Shown: piece by piece, positions 23,501 through 36,600 of the stretch | Numbering within the stretch: the first letter of the stretch is position 1 | Layout: each line of letters starts with the position of its first letter | Assembly (NCBI GenBank): GCA_963576475.1 | Contig: OY754978.1 | Coordinates: 9,918,299-9,982,298, forward strand | Direction of reading: 5' to 3' | DNA length: 64,000 nt | Source of the DNA: Molanna angustata | Taxonomy: Eukaryota > Arthropoda > Insecta > Trichoptera > Molannidae | Position numbers and translations under genes: made by a program | The notes under the pieces: generated by a model | What the model saw: only the letters and a program-made list of their open reading frames with translations | Told to the model about the DNA's origin: nothing | Database searches by the model: none

Positions 23501-23640
23501 TGTCCCGCCGTTGGCCAAGAATGTAAATTAGTGAAGGAATAAGCAATCGTTTATATAATATTGTCACAAAAAATATTTGCTAATTCGTAGTATGAAAAGT
23601 AGTTTGAAATTTAATTGAGTTTAAGCGATGTAAAATGTTC
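23500..23640. repeat. ACTAGCTTTTATGTCCCGCC repeat fragment
   Basis: A segment beginning ACTAGCTTTTATGTCCCGCC with GTTGGCCAAGAATGTAAA recurs at 29556-29640. It is an interspersed repeat of unknown class. Confidence 0.5.
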
Positions 23641-24250
23641 AAGTGATGGCCACAACCCATTTGTTTTTATATATAAGTAGGTACATACAATTTCTGCACG
23701 CATGGACTATGGTAAATGGTTTTAAATATGACTGATTATAAAGAGACAACGTTGTAAAGAGTTTGGATTTGGCCACAACCACTATTTTTATATATTGTCA
23801 TCGAACGCAAATGTGTTTTAAATATTTAGTAATTTTGGATGATGGGAAATGGCTTAAAAATTAAATAAACAAAAGTACTGAAAAGATTCTAGTGTTGGTC
23901 ACATCCCATTCGTTTTTATATTTTTCGTCAAGTGTGCATACCTATATATTATTATATTTTTGCACAATAAAACTGATCTACATTACAGAAGAAGACTTAA
24001 ATAGTTTTTAATTTGAATGTAAACGTTGTGAAGAGTCCAGTAATGGCCACAACCTCGATTTTTTATTATATTGTCATCAAAATCAAATATGTAGTTATTG
24101 AAAATTAAGCAATATATGATGATATAATAAATGGTGTAAATTTCGATTGAAAAAAAGTATTGAGAAGATTCTAGTGATGGTCACATCCCATTCGTTTTAT
24201 GTATTTTCGTCAAGTGTGCATGTTGTTTATAATATTTCTATACAATAGAC
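23640..24250. repeat. Diverged tandem repeat with GGCCACAACCCATTCG motif
   Basis: GGCCACAACC or GGTCACATCCC followed by CATTCGTTTTTATAT recurs near 23645, 23770, 23893, 24043 and 24177. Types alternate, suggesting a ~275-bp two-part unit. The same motif flanks elements at 3981, 10931 (inverted) and 54276. Confidence 0.65.
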
Positions 24251-24254
24251 TATA

Positions 24255-25120
24255 AGACTTAAAACTAACCCAAAAGACTTAATGAAAAAAAAGAATAAAT
24301 ATAAGACTATAACAAATAGTTTGTAATAAAAACTGACCCAATGGTCTACATAAAAGATGCAATAGAAGAATTACACAATAGTAAATGTATTATATATAAA
24401 AACTGACCAAATGGTCTTCATAAAAGAAGAAGAAGATGAATTGAAATATAGGAAATATTTTATATAAAATTCACCCAACGTCTACATTAAATAAGAAAAC
24501 GAAGAATTAGATTAAAGGAAATAGTTTGTATAAAAACTAACCAAAAGATCTACAAAAAATAAGAAAAAGAAGAATTAGACTATAGAAAGTAGTTAATATA
24601 AAAACTGACCCAAAGGTCTACATATTAGAAGAATAATTATACGTCAGGAAATAGATTGTATAAAAAACTAACGCAAAGGTCAACATAAAAGAAGACGAAG
24701 AAGAATTAGACTAAAGGAAAAGTTTGCATGAAAACTCTCCCTTGGTCTACATAAAAGAGGAAAAATTAGACTATAGGAAGTTAGTTTATACAAAATTCAA
24801 CAAAGGTCTACATAAAATTAGAAAAAGAAGAAATACGTTAAAAGAAATAGTTGGTATCAAAACTGGCCCAGAGGTCTACATAAAATAAGAAGAAAAAGAA
24901 TTAGATAATTGGAATAAGTTTGTATAAAAACTCACCCAAGGTCTACATAAATTAAGAAAAAGAAAAATTAGACTATAGGAAATAGTTTAATTATGAACTG
25001 TCCCAAATGACTTCACAAAAGAAGAGGAAGAAGAATTAAACTCCAAGAAATAGTTTGTATAAAAAATCACCCAAAGGTCTACTTAAATAAAAGAAGAATT
25101 TCACTATAGGAAATAGTTTG
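24255..25120. repeat. 67-bp diverged minisatellite, about 13 copies
   Basis: Unit pattern: AAAACTGACCCAAAGGTCTA, CATAAAAGAAG, purine run, AATTAGACTATAGGAAATAG, TTTGTAT. GGTCTAC-like anchors recur about every 67 bp from 24344 to 25077. Strong purine bias on the plus strand. No open frame. Confidence 0.85.
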
Positions 25121-25973
25121 TAGATTGAATGACATGTGTATTGTAGTTAACCTATGATAGTTTAATAATTTTCCTATACGAAATTAGTATATTGTTGGTT
25201 TTTAAGTAGTATTAGGTATGTAGGTACCAACCTACAATGATGTTCTAAATTAATTCGAATTCGATTTATAACAAATTTTATTTGAATATCAGAATGTGTC
25301 CGTTACCATAGTAACCATAGAACATGTAAAAAATATCAAATGGTTTGTAGACATTTTTTGAATAATATGTAGGTACCTACATTGGTTTGTTCGATGCCAT
25401 AAAAATGAAAATTGTCCGAAATATCAAATATTATATACAAATTATGCAATTTTATTATGCCTATATCTTTACTAATAATTAACAGACTTTTACAATATAC
25501 GTCTTAAAACTTGCTGTAATGTCTTGTGTTTCATTTTATTATTTCATAATTATATTTATTTCAAAGGTTTATTATTTTCAAGAACATATTCATTCGGTAG
25601 GAAAATGAAATATTGTATGAAAAGATATTAAAATGGCGGCATTTATGTACAAAACGCTTACTTTAAAAATAAGTTAAACATTATAATTATACAAAATATT
25701 CACCATGTTTTTCACTTAAACGCTAAGTTATACTTGAAAGTAATTTTTTTTCGTGTAAATACGTACTTCTAACTTTTAAACTAACAGATATTTGCGTGCA
25801 ATATGTACACTTTTTTGACAGATACGACTTGGAAAATTTTGTATGAAAAAAATAATTATTGAAATATTTTTAAAATTCAGCATTTTTAGCGTGACACTTC
25901 ATCAGGTATACAGGTACTCGTTCGCACATAAATTAGATTTTTAGATGCTCTTGGTTTTTCAGAAGGCGTGAGA

Positions 25974-25975
<2 letters not shown>
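25120..25975. other. A+T-rich sequence without recognised features
   Basis: No ORF, repeat array or RNA gene identified. It includes ordinary short poly-T and poly-A runs. Confidence 0.4.

Positions 25976-26058
<83 letters not shown>
25976..26058. repeat. (CA)n microsatellite
   Basis: About 40 CA dinucleotides with one interruption. Confidence 0.97.
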
Positions 26059-26063
<5 letters not shown>

Positions 26064-26149
26064 CTAACATTTTGATTGCTTTATTACTTTAGATAATATA
26101 ATGTTATTCATGCAAGGATTGCTATCGTAAAACAACTTGAACCCATCAG

Positions 26150-26425
26150 GAGGTGCGCAGATAGCTAATTTGTGACTTTTTGCTTGGTCGGTATATGTGA
26201 AAACCGCTCCCCTTAACGGCGAAAAGGCTGAAGAAGTTTGGTGGAATCTATAACATTTTACACAAGTGTCACTTTATAAAACAGGTTTTAATTTTCGCCA
26301 AACATCTTAAACGAGTTTACGTCTGCGCAGAGCGCAAATTTGTGTCTTTTTACTTCGTTGGTTTACGTGCAAATCACCCCCCTTCTCGGCTAAAAGCTCA
26401 AGTAATTTGGCGACAACTATATGGT
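26150..26425. repeat. Two diverged copies of a ~178-bp unit
   Basis: TGCGCAGATAGC followed by AATTTGTGACTTTTTGCTTG at 26154 and TGCGCAGAGCGC followed by AAATTTGTGTCTTTTTACTT at 26332, each continuing with a CCGCTCCCCTT- or CACCCCCCTT-like segment and GGCGAAAAGG or GGCTAAAAGC. Confidence 0.6.
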
Positions 26426-26872
26426 ACGTCACGGCTATCTACTATGTAGGCTGCGAGTGATCAGCACTTGGCTTACGAAATAAAAGTTTATCATTCATGA
26501 AGGAAAAAACATACTTAGAACAAAGTATTCCTTTTTCACTTGTATCGGCGCCAGCTCCAAGCGAGTCAGCGCCAAGCTCACCTCTGCGGAGTATACTTTT
26601 TTCTTCTTATAATGTTGGCAATCCCTGAATCCATTTTCATAAATATATTTATAATGTTTACACATTCTTTAAATAAGATTACAATCATATTTTTTACTGA
26701 TTATAGTAATGAGAAAAGGAATGGGGGAACGGAAGGATGTGGAAGAAATATTTGTATAGATTGAGATGATCAATGATCATCAGCACTTCGTCATTGTGCT
26801 TGAAAAGAAGTGCTTAAAACTTTTGTAGTGTTTATGGGGATAGCTAGTGTGGTACGTTCAGCAGATCGAAGA

Positions 26873-26998
26873 GGTAGACCGTGATATGAAAGGAATACGA
26901 TATTATTTTGTAAACAATATAGTAATGACAGTAGATGAATGTTACGATGATCTCGTATCTTTGGCTAAAGGAATTATATTTGTACATCAATCATATTG
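26873..26998 (+). other. Conserved ORF fragment, duplicon 2 copy
   Basis: Reads EVDRDMKGIRYYFVNNIVMT and on to IIFVHQSY and stop. Counterpart of the end of the 2372-2656 entry; the upstream part is broken here by an in-frame stop and a small insertion. Function unknown. Confidence 0.35.
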
Positions 26999-27493
26999 AT
27001 GAATTACATTAATAAATATTACTTTTTAACTGGAACATACAATATATTTACATCCTCTTAATCTATGTAAATAAATGCATGTACGAAATCAGTCAATGTA
27101 GGATTCGAACCCGACTTAAGATTTTTTTAAATTCTTATCTACAATAGATGCTATATCGAATTTTGATTTCACTCGCACCAAGAACAAGTTGGCATATCCT
27201 GAAAAATTATGATATTTATCGTCTCATAGACACATTATGAAAAAAACAACTAAAAACTGCGTCTCCAACGGGAAACGACGCCGGGACTTTTCGCTCAGGA
27301 GACTGATATTTTACCAACTGTCCTACAAAGGCCAACATGTATCCAGCGAACTAGTCATCTAATTTTTTAATTATTCTTTGAATTATTCCTGAGGTCTTTT
27401 TTTGAGTTATAGCATTCTTGATAATTATATTTTTTTGTTTTTGACAGGGGGGGGGGTAAAAAAATTGAAACATTCAAATTTTTAAAAATAAAT

Positions 27494-27499
27494 TTTATT
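27494..27499 (-). terminator. Polyadenylation signal of gene B
   Basis: AATAAA about 20 nt after the TAA stop of gene B, at the conserved position. Confidence 0.75.
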
Positions 27500-27519
27500 T
27501 TAAAGTGTTCAATTTTGCT

Positions 27520-27620
27520 TTAGTCCCTAATGATAAAATATCCGTGACCTCCATAATGTCCGTGACCTCCATGATGTCCGTGACCTCCATGATGACCTCC
27601 ATGTCCTCCGTGTCCGTGTT
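27520..27620 (-). CDS. Gene B exon 6 (terminal)
   Basis: After TATTTTCTAG. Encodes HGHGGHGGHHGGHGHHGG and HYGGHGYFIIRD then TAA (27520-27522). Compared with gene A, an indel moves the reading frame past the old TAG and adds five residues. Confidence 0.8.
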
Positions 27621-30600
27621 CTAGAAAATATAAAAACAATTTTTATCATGTACAAATTTTTTTTTTATAAATGTATAAAAATCTGGAATTATTAAATTGC
27701 ATAGGAAAAACATAAAATGCAATGGCGAATGTTTATATGACCATCTTACAGAGTGAAGAATTCACATTTTTCTTAAAATAAGCAGTTTGTCAACTGCTTA
27801 GCAAATAAACCAAGTTAACATTGTTGTATTTGAAACATCTCATTTCTACAAAATTTTTCATACTACGCAATAACAGTGCTGGTTTAATTTACTACAAGTT
27901 TTCTCTTCTTAATGTGTTTATGATATTGTTAATTTAAAATCTGATTTTTATTTATATGTTCTGTTTAAAATTCAGCTATTCAAGTTTTCATGAAAATTAC
28001 ATTTAAACAATCCACAGTGGCTTCTTTATAATGCCCTTACTCTTGTTACATGAATCCTTCCTTCCCCTGATCGCTTTTGTCCCGTTTCTATCGGGGTACG
28101 CTTTAAGGGGCCATATATAAACCTAAACACCTCAATTTCAAATCAAATCCCCCAAATATGTTAAACAGTGTGTTTCACAAAAATGCAATGGCGTTTATCC
28201 AACTGTCGATTCGTTCATGAGAATGCAAATTCTCTGAATGTTTCTCGGAACATTTTGTATGGTGTAGTGGACTTTTTGCAAGCTAATCCAACTGTCGATT
28301 CATTCATGAGAATTCAATTCTCTTAATGAATCGACATTATTAAGCCAAGATGCGTGTACGAAGGAAACTAATAACGCCAACTAGAGGCCTCGCAGCATAT
28401 ATGTTCCTATACATGGATTTACTCAGAATTCGGAGTAGAACATTTTATGTGAGTTTTGTGTGTGTGTGGGTGTGTGTGTGTGTGTGTCTGTCTGTCCCCC
28501 CCTTATAACTTTTGATCCGCTCAATTTACAGATCCCAAAATTTCAGAATATATAAACAGTTATAGGCTTACAAAACTTTTATACTCAGAATTGTGAATTT
28601 TTGTTTCAGTCAGGGATTATCAACTTTTGAAATTTTGGTTTATTTTTCCACATATCTCAGAAACCATAAAAGCTAGAACGATGAAAATTGGTATAAACAT
28701 AGACAAATACAAAATCTCAAAAGAGTTTTTTTAAAAAAATTCCAGGTTTCCTCAAACATTTTTTGTTAAGAAAAATATTTTTTTATGATAAATTTATAGT
28801 GTTTAACTGCCTATATTTCCAAATGTTAATAATAAAAAATAAAAATATCGAAAAAAGCCGAAACACCCCAACTAGATAATTTAATTTTCTATAAAAAATA
28901 TCAATATTGTAGAAGTACATCTCAATTTTATTTTAACAATTTTTATAAAAATTGAATTTAGTGACGACATCGCTTCATACAATTTGTATGGTAGTCAGTA
29001 GTCACCTATACACAATATCAAAGAACAACTTAATAGTTTGATACTTCATCTCCAAACATACAATATATACTATCATGCTGTTTTCATATTCCGGGTAGGA
29101 AAAAAAGACTGACCTCCATACTATCCTGTCTTGACTACCTAGGTGTTGTATAGCAAACCAAATATCATAAAATATTAAATAATTTGTATTTATGGGATAT
29201 ATTTTGGTACTTATTCTTCAACTATACATACTATCGCTATAGACAGTTGGATCTCATGTGTTACATGCAACTAGTATTATCTTTTTTTTTCTTAAAATAA
29301 GCAGTTTGTAAAAGTTAAAGTGTTTAAACAATAAATTAATTAAGTAACCACTTTCAATAATGAATTAATATCATCTATATAAATATATAATCTTAAAGGA
29401 CAATCTAGTTGTAGTTATATATTTGGAGGTAGGTACTAATTTCTAGAATATTATTTTCTTCTTTGACAACGGACAATCTTAATTAAATAATAACTAATTA
29501 AATTTTAACATTCTGATTTATTAATTAAGTAAATAATTATCCCTAATTATTACATACTAGCTTTTATGTACCGCCGCGCCGTTGGCCAAGAATGTAAAAC
29601 TGTGAAGTAATAAGCAGTCGTTTTTATAATAATGCAACCAAAGTTTCAGTAAGATGGGAAGTGATTTAAATTTTGATTGATATTTTACATTGTAAATAAT
29701 TCAAAGTAAGCCCGTTCCTTCGCATATATGTAGTGTAAAAAAAATTGCAAAATCGGAGAGTGAAAAGTGGTTTGTAATTTGATTGAGACCTCTGTTACTA
29801 GACCTTGTTTCGTATACATTATTTTGTGTTGTAAACTTAGTATTATAATAGATAATATATGCAGATAAAGAATTATTTTTTGTATGTACGAGTATATTTG
29901 TCTCACACGTAAAACATCAAATTCCTTAAATAAGTCATCACTTGGATATCTGTAAGGTTTATTTAAAATGACTCTCAAAATTGATTTTGTGCTTTTTCTA
30001 AGGGATCCAGAATAGATTTGTAAGTTCATCCCCAACCAATTATACCATATCCTAAGACTGAATTGCAACGTGCATTATATAATTGGTTAACCTGATTGAC
30101 GTTAATAATGGATCTAACCGATAAAAATATGGATTTTATTTATTCCTAATTATTACATGTTATAAAAAAATATCATACCCATTTCAAAACCACCATTTCC
30201 ACCGAAATCTGGACCTTGTCCGAAACCTGGACCTTGTTCGAAACCTGGGCCTTGTCCGAAACCTGGACCTTGTCCGAAACCTGGACCTTGTCCGAAACCT
30301 GGACCTTGTCCGAAACCTGGACCTTGGTTTGAAAGGAATTAAAAGAAATTAGTAACATTTAACAATGTTTTGAAAACTGAATAATATATATCTGTTGATA
30401 GTTCAATAAAACCACTACTTAGCTATGTGATACGACACCACTCCCCTTCTATGCTATGGCGCGCGATGCCATAGTCAGTCAGGACTAATGTTTTCACTAG
30501 AAAATACAATGATAAATTGAACCTGACGATTATCTTTCTGAACAAGGATATTTGTCTGCAATAAATATACCAACTAGGGTAACTTGCACAGCAAAGGCTT

Positions 30601-33600
30601 GTCTAGATCATATACATACACTTTAAACAAAGGCTGATGTTTTAAGACAAAGAGTTTGTTAAAAAAAATTCTTATTTAAATATTTTATTATGAAAATTTG
30701 ATAATTATTCAATGGGATTTTATGAAAGTGACGTGCCTTTTTCCAATTTGAAAATAAGAATAACAAATTTTAAGTTTCCTGATCTTGGGGTCACTTTGAA
30801 ATATTTGAAAGTTAAAAAAATTGATTAGTACTATTCAGATATCCTTCAAAATCTAATGGGGTTTAAGTGAGTATCAGATATACAAATTTGCTATTCTCAT
30901 TGAGCAATTATTAAACATAACCGATAATTATGCGGGATGCAATAAAATACGACAGCGAAATTAAAGTATGATACATACATACCATCACGCCATGACCCTT
31001 GCAGGGTAGGCAGAGAGAACCGAACGCCACATTTTTCTATCCTGGCACGCATCCCTCGTCTCGTCCACATTCATGCATCGACTCATACATGTTCATCTAT
31101 TGCGCACACTTCTAACATTTCCGTCTTTTAAAATATCGTTCACATGGTAGTGCCATCACTTTCTTGGGCGTCCCCGACCTCTCATTCCATTCCTCTCCGT
31201 TCTGTATATTTTCTTCGTCAGGCGCTCCTCATTCATTCTCACCATGTGACCAAACCATCTCAATGTGTTCACTTTCATTCTAGTAATTACATCTTTCTCC
31301 ATCTTACATTCTTTCCTTATGTCCTCATTTCTTACCCGGTCATACATCGTTCTAGTACAAATTCTTCTTAACAATCTCATTTCAACTGCATTTATTCTGC
31401 TTTCATGCGTCTTCTGCCACGTCCAGTTTTCACTTGCATACGTCAAAGTTGGCACTACGATGGCGTTATGAATGGCAACTTTGGCATCCTTTGATATGTT
31501 GCGATCATTTATTATTGGTCTTAGTGCTCCATTCACTCTGTTTCCTGCCATAACTCTTCTTCGATCTCTTTATCAAGTCATCCATTCCGTTGAAAAATGC
31601 TTCCCATGTATACGTATTCGTCGACTTGCTCGAGCCATTCGTTCTCTGCTCTTATTTTACACGTTGTTCTGCTTTCACACTTTTCAAAGACCATTGTCTT
31701 TGACTTCATCCTAAGTCCGTTCTCTATGCATCCTTCATATACCATACTTACAAGATACTGTAACTATTCCATACTTTCTGCTAAAATAACTTTATCGTCT
31801 GCATACATCAAATCTCGCCCCATTACGGTACTCAATTTCATACTTTAGGGCTCTTATGCAGAAATGAATGTACAAATTAAAGAGCCATCGAGACAGCACG
31901 CACGCTTATCTAACGCCATTATTTATAGAGAACCACGTTATCACTGTGTCGTTGAAACGAACACATGCTTCGCTGTTCTCATATAATGACGCGATTGCGC
32001 GTATCAGCTTGCTCTTCACTCCATACACTGCTAGTAGGTAGGTATATCGTATATCCCATAATTTTTCTCTAACAAAATTTATCATACGCCTTTTCTAGGT
32101 CTATGAAGGCACAGACAATCATTATTCAATAATAGCTAATTAAATTTCAATTATTAAGTAAGTACCTAAATAATTATGAAAAATATCATACCCATTTCAA
32201 AACCACCACTTCCTCCTTGTCCGAAACCTGGACCTTGGTCTGAAAGTAATTAATATAAATAAGTAACATTTAACAATGTTTTGTAAACTGTATAATATAT
32301 AGCTGTTGATACTTCAATAAAACCACTACTTAGCTATGTGATGCGACCCCATTCCCCCTCTATGCTATGGCGCGCGATGCCATAGTCAGTCAGGACTAAT
32401 GTTTTCACTAGAAATACAATGATATTTTTTTTTAATTTGAGACTTTCTTTCATAAAAAAATCTGATAGTTCTTTAATGCATAAAGTAATCTGTGAGGCGG
32501 ACAAAAATTTAACAACATTAAATTTAAATGACGAGAATGCCAATAACAATATTATAAATATAAATGATGACCTTCTAAATTCGTGGCTAAATAAAATAAT
32601 TCATTCTATACATCCAAAATTTCTCAACCAACCTTATGTATGTTGACAAAATTTGGTCAAACAAATGGTTGAGTATTGGTGATTTGGACGCGGATTTAGA
32701 AGGTTTTATAATAGCGATTCAGGATAGAGTAATAAAAACTAAAAATTATTAAAAATATATAATAAAAGACATAAATGTAGTAAATGATAGTTGTAGGAAA
32801 TGTTTGGCTTTTCCGGAAACAATCGAGCATATAATATCGGGCTGTTCTTTTCTCGCGCAATCAGAATATACATTTAGACATAATCAGGTAGCAAAAATAA
32901 TACATCAAAATTTAGCTATTAAATATAAATTAATTGACGCGATAAACATAAAACCATATTATGAATATGATCCGATTTCATTTTTAGAAAATAATAATAT
33001 TTCGCTTTATTACGATAAAACAATATTAACTGACCGGTCAATTCAACATAACAGACCCGATTTAATAATACATGATAAAATTAAAAAAATAACATATATT
33101 TGCGACGTTGGCCACGTTCCAAATTCTAGTAATATTATAAAAACTTTTGATGAAAAAATTAGAAAATATACCGCTTTAAGTAACGAGATTAAAAGACTTT
33201 GGCATTCTCGTAAAATAATAATATTACCGTTCATTATTTCAGCCACTGGCATTATTCCAAAATCGGTAATCCGTTATTTAGAAATTATAGATTTATCAAA
33301 AAACTTAATAATAAAAATGCAAAAAACGGTAATAATGAATACATGTAGAATCGTTAAAGATTTTTTAAACGTTAATATTCGGGAATCAGTAGGGTTGTTA
33401 GGTAGTATAGAGACCTCCTCAGAACCTAATCCTTTGATATGTTAAGTATCTGGATGGGTGAACTATTACCAATTGAAAGCTTGATGATGCGTTTGTTGCA
33501 TTTTATTTTGCTCTTTTAAATAATTTACAATTTACGCATTGATCTGCTAATTCTTTTGAGGAAGTGTATAATGGTAATAATAATAATTGAGTGTTATTAT

Positions 33601-36600
33601 TTGTAGTGCTTAATTGTTATTAATATCATTAGTAAAATAAATGATATTAATAATCAATCAAGTGTAAAATAAAAAAACACTTGATTGATTCCTGGCAGGG
33701 GAAATATCAATGTTTGAGTATATATACTCGATCATATTATAATTATTCGTTTTACTAAAGTTCATTCCAGAAAGATGAAATTTAAAAGACAGAAAGGATA
33801 ATAAATTGTTTATAGAGACGACACAAGAACATGATTAATAAAATTGTATTTAAATATGATTTATATAATTTACTCACCGAAACCACCGTGACTGTGACCG
33901 TGACCATGTGCATATGCTGAAGAAAAAAACAAAAAAAAATAAATCATCACCCAAAATTTAAACCCCTGCTGAGACTATTTAATGCCATATATGACACAGG
34001 AAATATCCCCCAAGATTGGTTGAGATCCACTTTTGTGACATTGCCCAAAAAGCAGCACCCAAAGAAATGCGGTGATTATAGATTAATCAGCTTAATGAGT
34101 CACGTGTTAAAGCTCTTCCTTAAAATTATTCATGCACGGATTCGCAGTAAATGCGAACAGGACCTCGATGACACGCAATTTGGCTTCAGAAATGCCTTTG
34201 GTACAAGGGAAGCATTACTGGTTATTAATGTATTATTAAAAAAATGCCGTGACCAGAGAAAAGAGGTATTTGCATGTTTTTTTTTTATTTTTATTTTTTT
34301 ATTAATAAAGAATATAATAACAATAAACATATTATTTTGCCTAATCCCTTAAGGGGATTTTTGGCTGTGATCTTAATTATAACAATTTTGTAATATACAC
34401 ATATATACATATAAACTTCAATTAAAAACTAATATTGTACCTACATACTACATTTTTCCTACAAAGTCCGGAACAACCCGCGCTCACCCCTTAGATCAAC
34501 CATCGAGGATTTTTGTGTAATATATAACCTTTGGCTTTCTTTTTGAATTCCTCGATGGATCCACACTGCTTCAAGCTGGCAGGCATGGGGTTCCAGACCT
34601 TGGGCAGCAGCACATCTTCGGTCCTACGTCCATAGTCATTGTTGAATTTGTTTGTACGTAAAAGTTTGTTGGTCACTGATCTAGTTTGTCATCGATTATG
34701 AAAAGGCATTTGATAGGGTGAGACATTGTGACTTAATTGAAATGCTGAAGGAGTGCAATCTGGATACAAAAGATCTGAACTTCATCCAAAACCTATATTG
34801 GCACCAAACAGCTGAGATCAGACGTGGAAATGTGACATCAGGGGGGCAAGTCTGGTTGTGTTTCATGACAAATTATACTTTTAATTGATAGTAAACTCCT
34901 TTTATGCAATTATAATGATTTTAAACGTTTCGTTATGGTTATATTTCAATATTTTGTTATTTTAAACGAAATTTACAGTATTTTAATGACATTTATACTT
35001 AAATATACCTTCATGGCGGTTATAATTTACAGATGATTTTGTGTCATGACAAATTATACTTTAAAGTGATAGATAAATAGGAAATTCCAACCTCTTGTAC
35101 ACAATGTAATGGTCTTAAACGTTTCTTTATGGTTTTATTTCAATAATTTATTATTTTTAACGAAATCTACACATTTTGAATGACATTTGTTAAAACATAA
35201 ATATATCTCCTCTCACCATCATAATATAACGTTCATGTTATAATATGATACAATTTGTACTTAACAATGTTTAAATTTACAGATGGTTCTGTATTGCTGT
35301 GTTCCTGGCCGTGAATTAAATTATGAGACTTATCTGAAGAAGGATGGGCACTGTTTCAATTTTAATGTGCCTCTCCACGATGTTACACCAAAATTGATAT
35401 AAGCAATTCAACGAAGAATGGATTCCTACTTCCAAATCTGCTATTTGTTCTCAATTCTTACATCTATTGGATATAATGTCAAGATCTTTTGAAAAAGATC
35501 TTGACGGAGAAGTTAAAACAATCACTCTGAAGTATCCACGCCTTGAGAATAATTTCTGTGCCAAGCATTTTAAAATTAATAACTAATAACTTTGTTTGCT
35601 AATATTACATAAACTGAGATAGAAATAATATAAGTTTGTCTACGGACATTTATTGGTGAAACATCATTATAAAATAGAAATAAAACACACTCTGATGATA
35701 GTCTTTTACAGACCGATACCATCTAATGCCTAAATATTAAATTACTAATAAAACTTAAGCAAGTGTGTTTTATTCCTATTAGACTTACAGATCATAACTT
35801 TCTCTTTACTATTACATTGATATTAAATACTTATTGAAACATTTGCTTTGAAGTACATTTTTATGGAGCATGAAATATAATATGTTGTAGTTATTTAAAA
35901 ATATATATATTTTTCATTGATGTTGTTATTGTTGAATTTTAAATATGAAACTTGAATTAATTTGTTTATGATGTAAAGTCTATATATTTATGTATATTCA
36001 TTACATAATTTAGATTTACTTATGCTTTTTTAAAGTGGTTGTCTTGTGTTGCTTTGATTAAAAAAAATAAGGTGTAGGTATATGAAAGTTTTTTATATAT
36101 TCTTGAAATATGTCTTGAGTTCTTGTATTACCATTATGTGTTGTACATTATGTACTTACGTAGATTTCTACAGTAATTTTGTGTGAAAATAAAATTGTGA
36201 ATGATTTTAATTACAAATATACATAAGTAGTAAAAGTTTTTTTTTTTTTTTAAATGAATATGTCCTTATTAAACAAGTACATATACATCTTCCTACGTTC
36301 CCTAAAATAAGCAAATAAATGCTTGTGCTATAGGTGAACGAAATCGGTCGAGGCAGGATTCGAACTCGCGACCACTGGATTACTAACCCAACGCGCTAGC
36401 CGCTCTGCCATCGACCCATCTAATTATTGTTAGATTGTTAGTAGATATACAACATACGTAAATTTATTAATAATTGTGTTTAGTGTAATATGTGGAGGTA
36501 TCACAACTATATCAACACGTTTCAATCTCTTAATATTAAATACTTAATGAAACAGTTATTTTTAATACTGAGTATGAAACATATTTTATAGTTATTCAAA

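Noticed and set aside
30173..30358. Minus-strand frame with QVSDKV repeats
   Set aside because: Out-of-frame reading of the PGFGQG exon; the spliced frame joins correctly to the neighbouring exons.
31144..31848. Several plus-strand frames
   Set aside because: Antisense shadows of the RTE fragment, whose minus-strand motifs are clear.
36345..36418. Functional tRNA-Thr gene
   Set aside because: Mispaired T stem, and a SINE body with fragments nearby; best read as a tRNA-derived SINE.
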